Positions 61,982 to 64,000 of a stretch of DNA of 64,000 bases are shown piece by piece. Numbering within the stretch: position 1 is the first letter of the stretch; every line of letters begins with the position of its first letter. A program made the position numbers and the translations under genes. This stretch comes from Caulobacter zeae (lineage in GTDB: Bacteria > Pseudomonadota > Alphaproteobacteria > Caulobacterales > Caulobacteraceae), in the NCBI RefSeq assembly GCF_002858925.1, contig NZ_PJRS01000022.1, forward strand, positions 124,001 to 188,000, written 5' to 3'. The notes below the pieces were generated by a model that was not told the origin of the DNA, did not search any database, and worked only from the letters and a program-made list of their open reading frames with translations.

Positions 61982-64000
61982 ATGAGCGACCGTTCCACCG
62001 GCCTCGCCCCGTCGCGGCTCACCGCGGTCCTGGGGCCCACCAACACCGGCAAGACCCACCTGGCCGTCGAGCGGATGCTCGGCCACGGCTCGGGCATGAT
62101 CGGCCTGCCGCTGCGCCTCTTGGCGCGCGAGATCTACGACCGCATCGTCAAGCTGCGCGGCAAGGCGGCCGTCGCCCTGATCACCGGCGAGGAGAAGATC
62201 GTCCCGCCGCGCGCGGCCTATTTCGTCTGCACGGTCGAGGCCATGCCGCTGGGCCGCGAGGTCGATTTCGTGGCCATCGACGAGATCCAGCTTTGCGCCG
62301 ATCCCGAGCGCGGCCACATCTTCACCCACCGCCTGCTGCACGCCCGCGGCCGGTTCGAGACCATGCTGCTGGGCGCCGCCACCATGGCCCCGCTAGTCCG
62401 CCGCCTGCTGCCCGACGCCGAGATCGTCGGCCGCGAGCGGTTCTCCAACCTGTCCTACGCCGGCTCCAAGAAGCTGACCCGCCTGCCCCGGCGCACGGCG
62501 ATCGTCGCCTTCTCCACCGACGCGGTCTACGCCATCGCCGAGCTGATCCGCCGCCAGCGGGGCGGCGCGGCCGTGGTCATGGGCAGCTTGAGCCCCCGCA
62601 CGCGCAACGCCCAGGTCGCCCTCTACCAGAGCGGCGAGGTCGACTTCCTGGTCGCCACCGACGCCATCGGCATGGGCCTGAACATGGACGTCGACCATGT
62701 GGCCTTCGCCGGCCTGCGCAAGTTCGACGGCCGCCGCACCCGCTGGCTGCACCCGCAGGAGGTGGGCCAGATCGCCGGCCGCGCCGGCCGCTACACCCGC
62801 GACGGCACGTTCGGGGTGACCGGCGACTGCGAGGAGATGGACGAAGACCTGGTCCAGGCCGTCGAGGAGCACAGCTTCCAGCCGATCCTGGCGGCCGAGT
62901 GGCGCAACGCCCGGCTCGATTTCGGCTCGTTGCAGGGCCTGCTGCGCTCGCTGTCGGAGCCGCCGAACCGCACGGGCCTGACCCTGTCGCAGGAGGCGCT
63001 GGACGAGCGGACCCTGCGCAAGCTGGCGGCCCACGAAGACGTCGTCGCCCGCTGCAAGACCGACCGCTCGGCCCTGCTGAAGCTGTGGGACGTCTGCCAG
63101 ACGCCCGACTTCCGCAAGACCACCGACGACGATCACCAGCGGATGGTCCGCACCCTGTTCGACGACCTGACCACGGGCCGCAAGCGCCTGCCGGAAGACT
63201 GGATCAACGGCCAGTTCAAGGCGCTGGACCGCACCGACGGTGAGATCGACAGCCTGGCCGCGCGCCTCTCGGGCGTGCGCACCCTGTCCTACATCGCCAA
63301 CCGTCCCGACTGGCTGGCCAATCCCGTCCACTGGCAGGGCCGCACCCGCGAGCTGGAAGACAAGATCAGCGACACCCTGCACGAAAAGCTGATGGCCCGG
63401 TTCATCGACCGCCGCACCAGCGTGCTGATGAAGCAGTTGGGCGAGCGCGAGGTGCTGCTGGCCGGCGTCGCCCAGGACGGCGAGGTCAGCGTCGAGGGCC
63501 AGATCGTCGGCCGGCTGACCGGCGTCACCTTCATCCCCGAAAAGGCCTCGACCCCGCTGGAGGAGCGCGCCCTGCGCAACGCCGCCCAGCGCGCCGTCGG
63601 ACCCGAGATCGCCCGCCGCCTGGGCCAGATGGCCGCCGAGCCCGACGAGGCCTTCGCCCTGACGCCGGACGGCGCGATCCTGTGGCGCGGCGAGGCGGCA
63701 GGCGCCGTGCGCTCGGGCGGCGACCTCTTGTCGCCTCGCGCCCGGCTGCTGGGCGAGCTTGGCCCTGTCCCCGCCCGCGAGCGGGCCGAGCGCCGGCTCG
63801 ACGCCTTCCTGGCCTCCGAGGTCGACCGCCATCTGTCTTCGCTGCGCAAGCTTCAGGCCGCCCTGGCCGGCGGCGAGCTGCGCGGCCTGCCGCGCGGCGT
63901 CGCCCACCGCCTGCTCGAAGCCGGCGGCGTGCTCGACAAGCGCCCCCTCGATCCCGAACTGAAGGCGCTGAGCCAGGCCGAGCGCCGGGCGCTCAAGAGT
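61982..64000 (+). CDS. SUV3-like DExH RNA helicase, 3' end outside window
   Basis: At least 673 residues, continuing past the window. Walker A VLGPTNTGKTHLA (about 16-28), DEIQLCADPERGH (DExH), MGSLSPRTRNAQV, FLVATDAIGMGLNMDVDHVA and GQIAGRAGRYTRDG identify the SUV3/mitochondrial degradosome-type helicase found in alphaproteobacteria. The region after about 430 is alpha-helical with family-specific text (LLRSLSEPPNRTGLTLSQE). Its RNA target is unknown. Confidence 0.9.
   Translation, partial: MSDRSTGLAPSRLTAVLGPTNTGKTHLAVERMLGHGSGMIGLPLRLLAREIYDRIVKLRGKAAVALITGEEKIVPPRAAYFVCTVEAMPLGREVDFVAIDEIQLCADPERGHIFTHRLLHARGRFETMLLGAATMAPLVRRLLPDAEIVGRERFSNLSYAGSKKLTRLPRRTAIVAFSTDAVYAIAELIRRQRGGAAVVMGSLSPRTRNAQVALYQSGEVDFLVATDAIGMGLNMDVDHVAFAGLRKFDGRRTRWLHPQEVGQIAGRAGRYTRDGTFGVTGDCEEMDEDLVQAVEEHSFQPILAAEWRNARLDFGSLQGLLRSLSEPPNRTGLTLSQEALDERTLRKLAAHEDVVARCKTDRSALLKLWDVCQTPDFRKTTDDDHQRMVRTLFDDLTTGRKRLPEDWINGQFKALDRTDGEIDSLAARLSGVRTLSYIANRPDWLANPVHWQGRTRELEDKISDTLHEKLMARFIDRRTSVLMKQLGEREVLLAGVAQDGEVSVEGQIVGRLTGVTFIPEKASTPLEERALRNAAQRAVGPEIARRLGQMAAEPDEAFALTPDGAILWRGEAAGAVRSGGDLLSPRARLLGELGPVPARERAERRLDAFLASEVDRHLSSLRKLQAALAGGELRGLPRGVAHRLLEAGGVLDKRPLDPELKALSQAERRALKS

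Overview
The window looks like a chromosomal segment of a high-GC alphaproteobacterium of the Caulobacter type (Caulobacteraceae). The support is the GC-rich codon use, GTG and TTG starts, a TonB-dependent receptor beside a secreted S9 peptidase, two HWE-type histidine kinases, a cluster of GANTC sites (the CcrM methylation sequence), and a secA promoter close to the Caulobacter housekeeping consensus. There is no tRNA, rRNA, CRISPR array, prophage or complete insertion sequence. This is ordinary core and accessory chromosome, not an island.

Layout. 1-5.1 kb: a truncated GH43 glycosidase, a MutT-type Nudix hydrolase, a PRC-barrel protein, a lipoprotein, threonine aldolase, an OmpA-like protein and an EamA exporter. 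5.4-12 kb: a CBS-PAS-GGDEF-EAL c-di-GMP protein, a DEAD-box RNA helicase and a multi-PAS HWE kinase. 12.2-17.7 kb: an ABC exporter pair, an OsmC protein, accA with an unusual leader, and small proteins. 17.8-24.9 kb: secA divergent from a parvulin lipoprotein gene that overlaps argJ, then small genes of unknown function, one pair possibly split by a frameshift. 25-32.8 kb: a DJ-1/PfpI protein, a two-gene nicotinamide-to-NAD salvage operon (nadV plus a NadM-Nudix fusion), a probable frameshifted membrane-anchored gene, a CoA-ester lyase, an MscS channel and an aldo/keto reductase. 32.9-43 kb: LysR followed 3 bases later by an unfamiliar protein with weak macrodomain resemblance, a VOC protein, a PadR/membrane-protein pair, a MASE1 hybrid kinase, a phosphatase, and xerD with a coupled secreted protein. 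43-51 kb: a PQQ glucose dehydrogenase/OprB porin operon, aroK-aroB, and an HWE kinase with its response regulator. 51-64 kb: TonB receptor and S9 peptidase divergently arranged, ogt, a secreted amidohydrolase, vapBC, an MHYT hybrid kinase and a partial SUV3-like helicase.

Functional themes. Signalling is dense: one c-di-GMP protein, four histidine kinases, one receiver and several one-component regulators. Envelope nutrition is the second theme: glucose oxidation with a sugar porin, peptide uptake and digestion, phosphatase and glycosidase. Three intergenic copies of a CTCCCCC/GGGGGAG hairpin family and one 136-bp element with perfect 28-bp inverted ends are the only repeat elements I found.

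The least explained items are the 33.8 kb macrodomain-like gene, the 36-codon frame and five-GANTC cluster ahead of accA, the palindrome inside the nadM-nadV promoter, the two probable frameshifts, and a two-part start-region motif shared by the TonB receptor and S9 peptidase genes. I did not find a clearly new multi-gene system.
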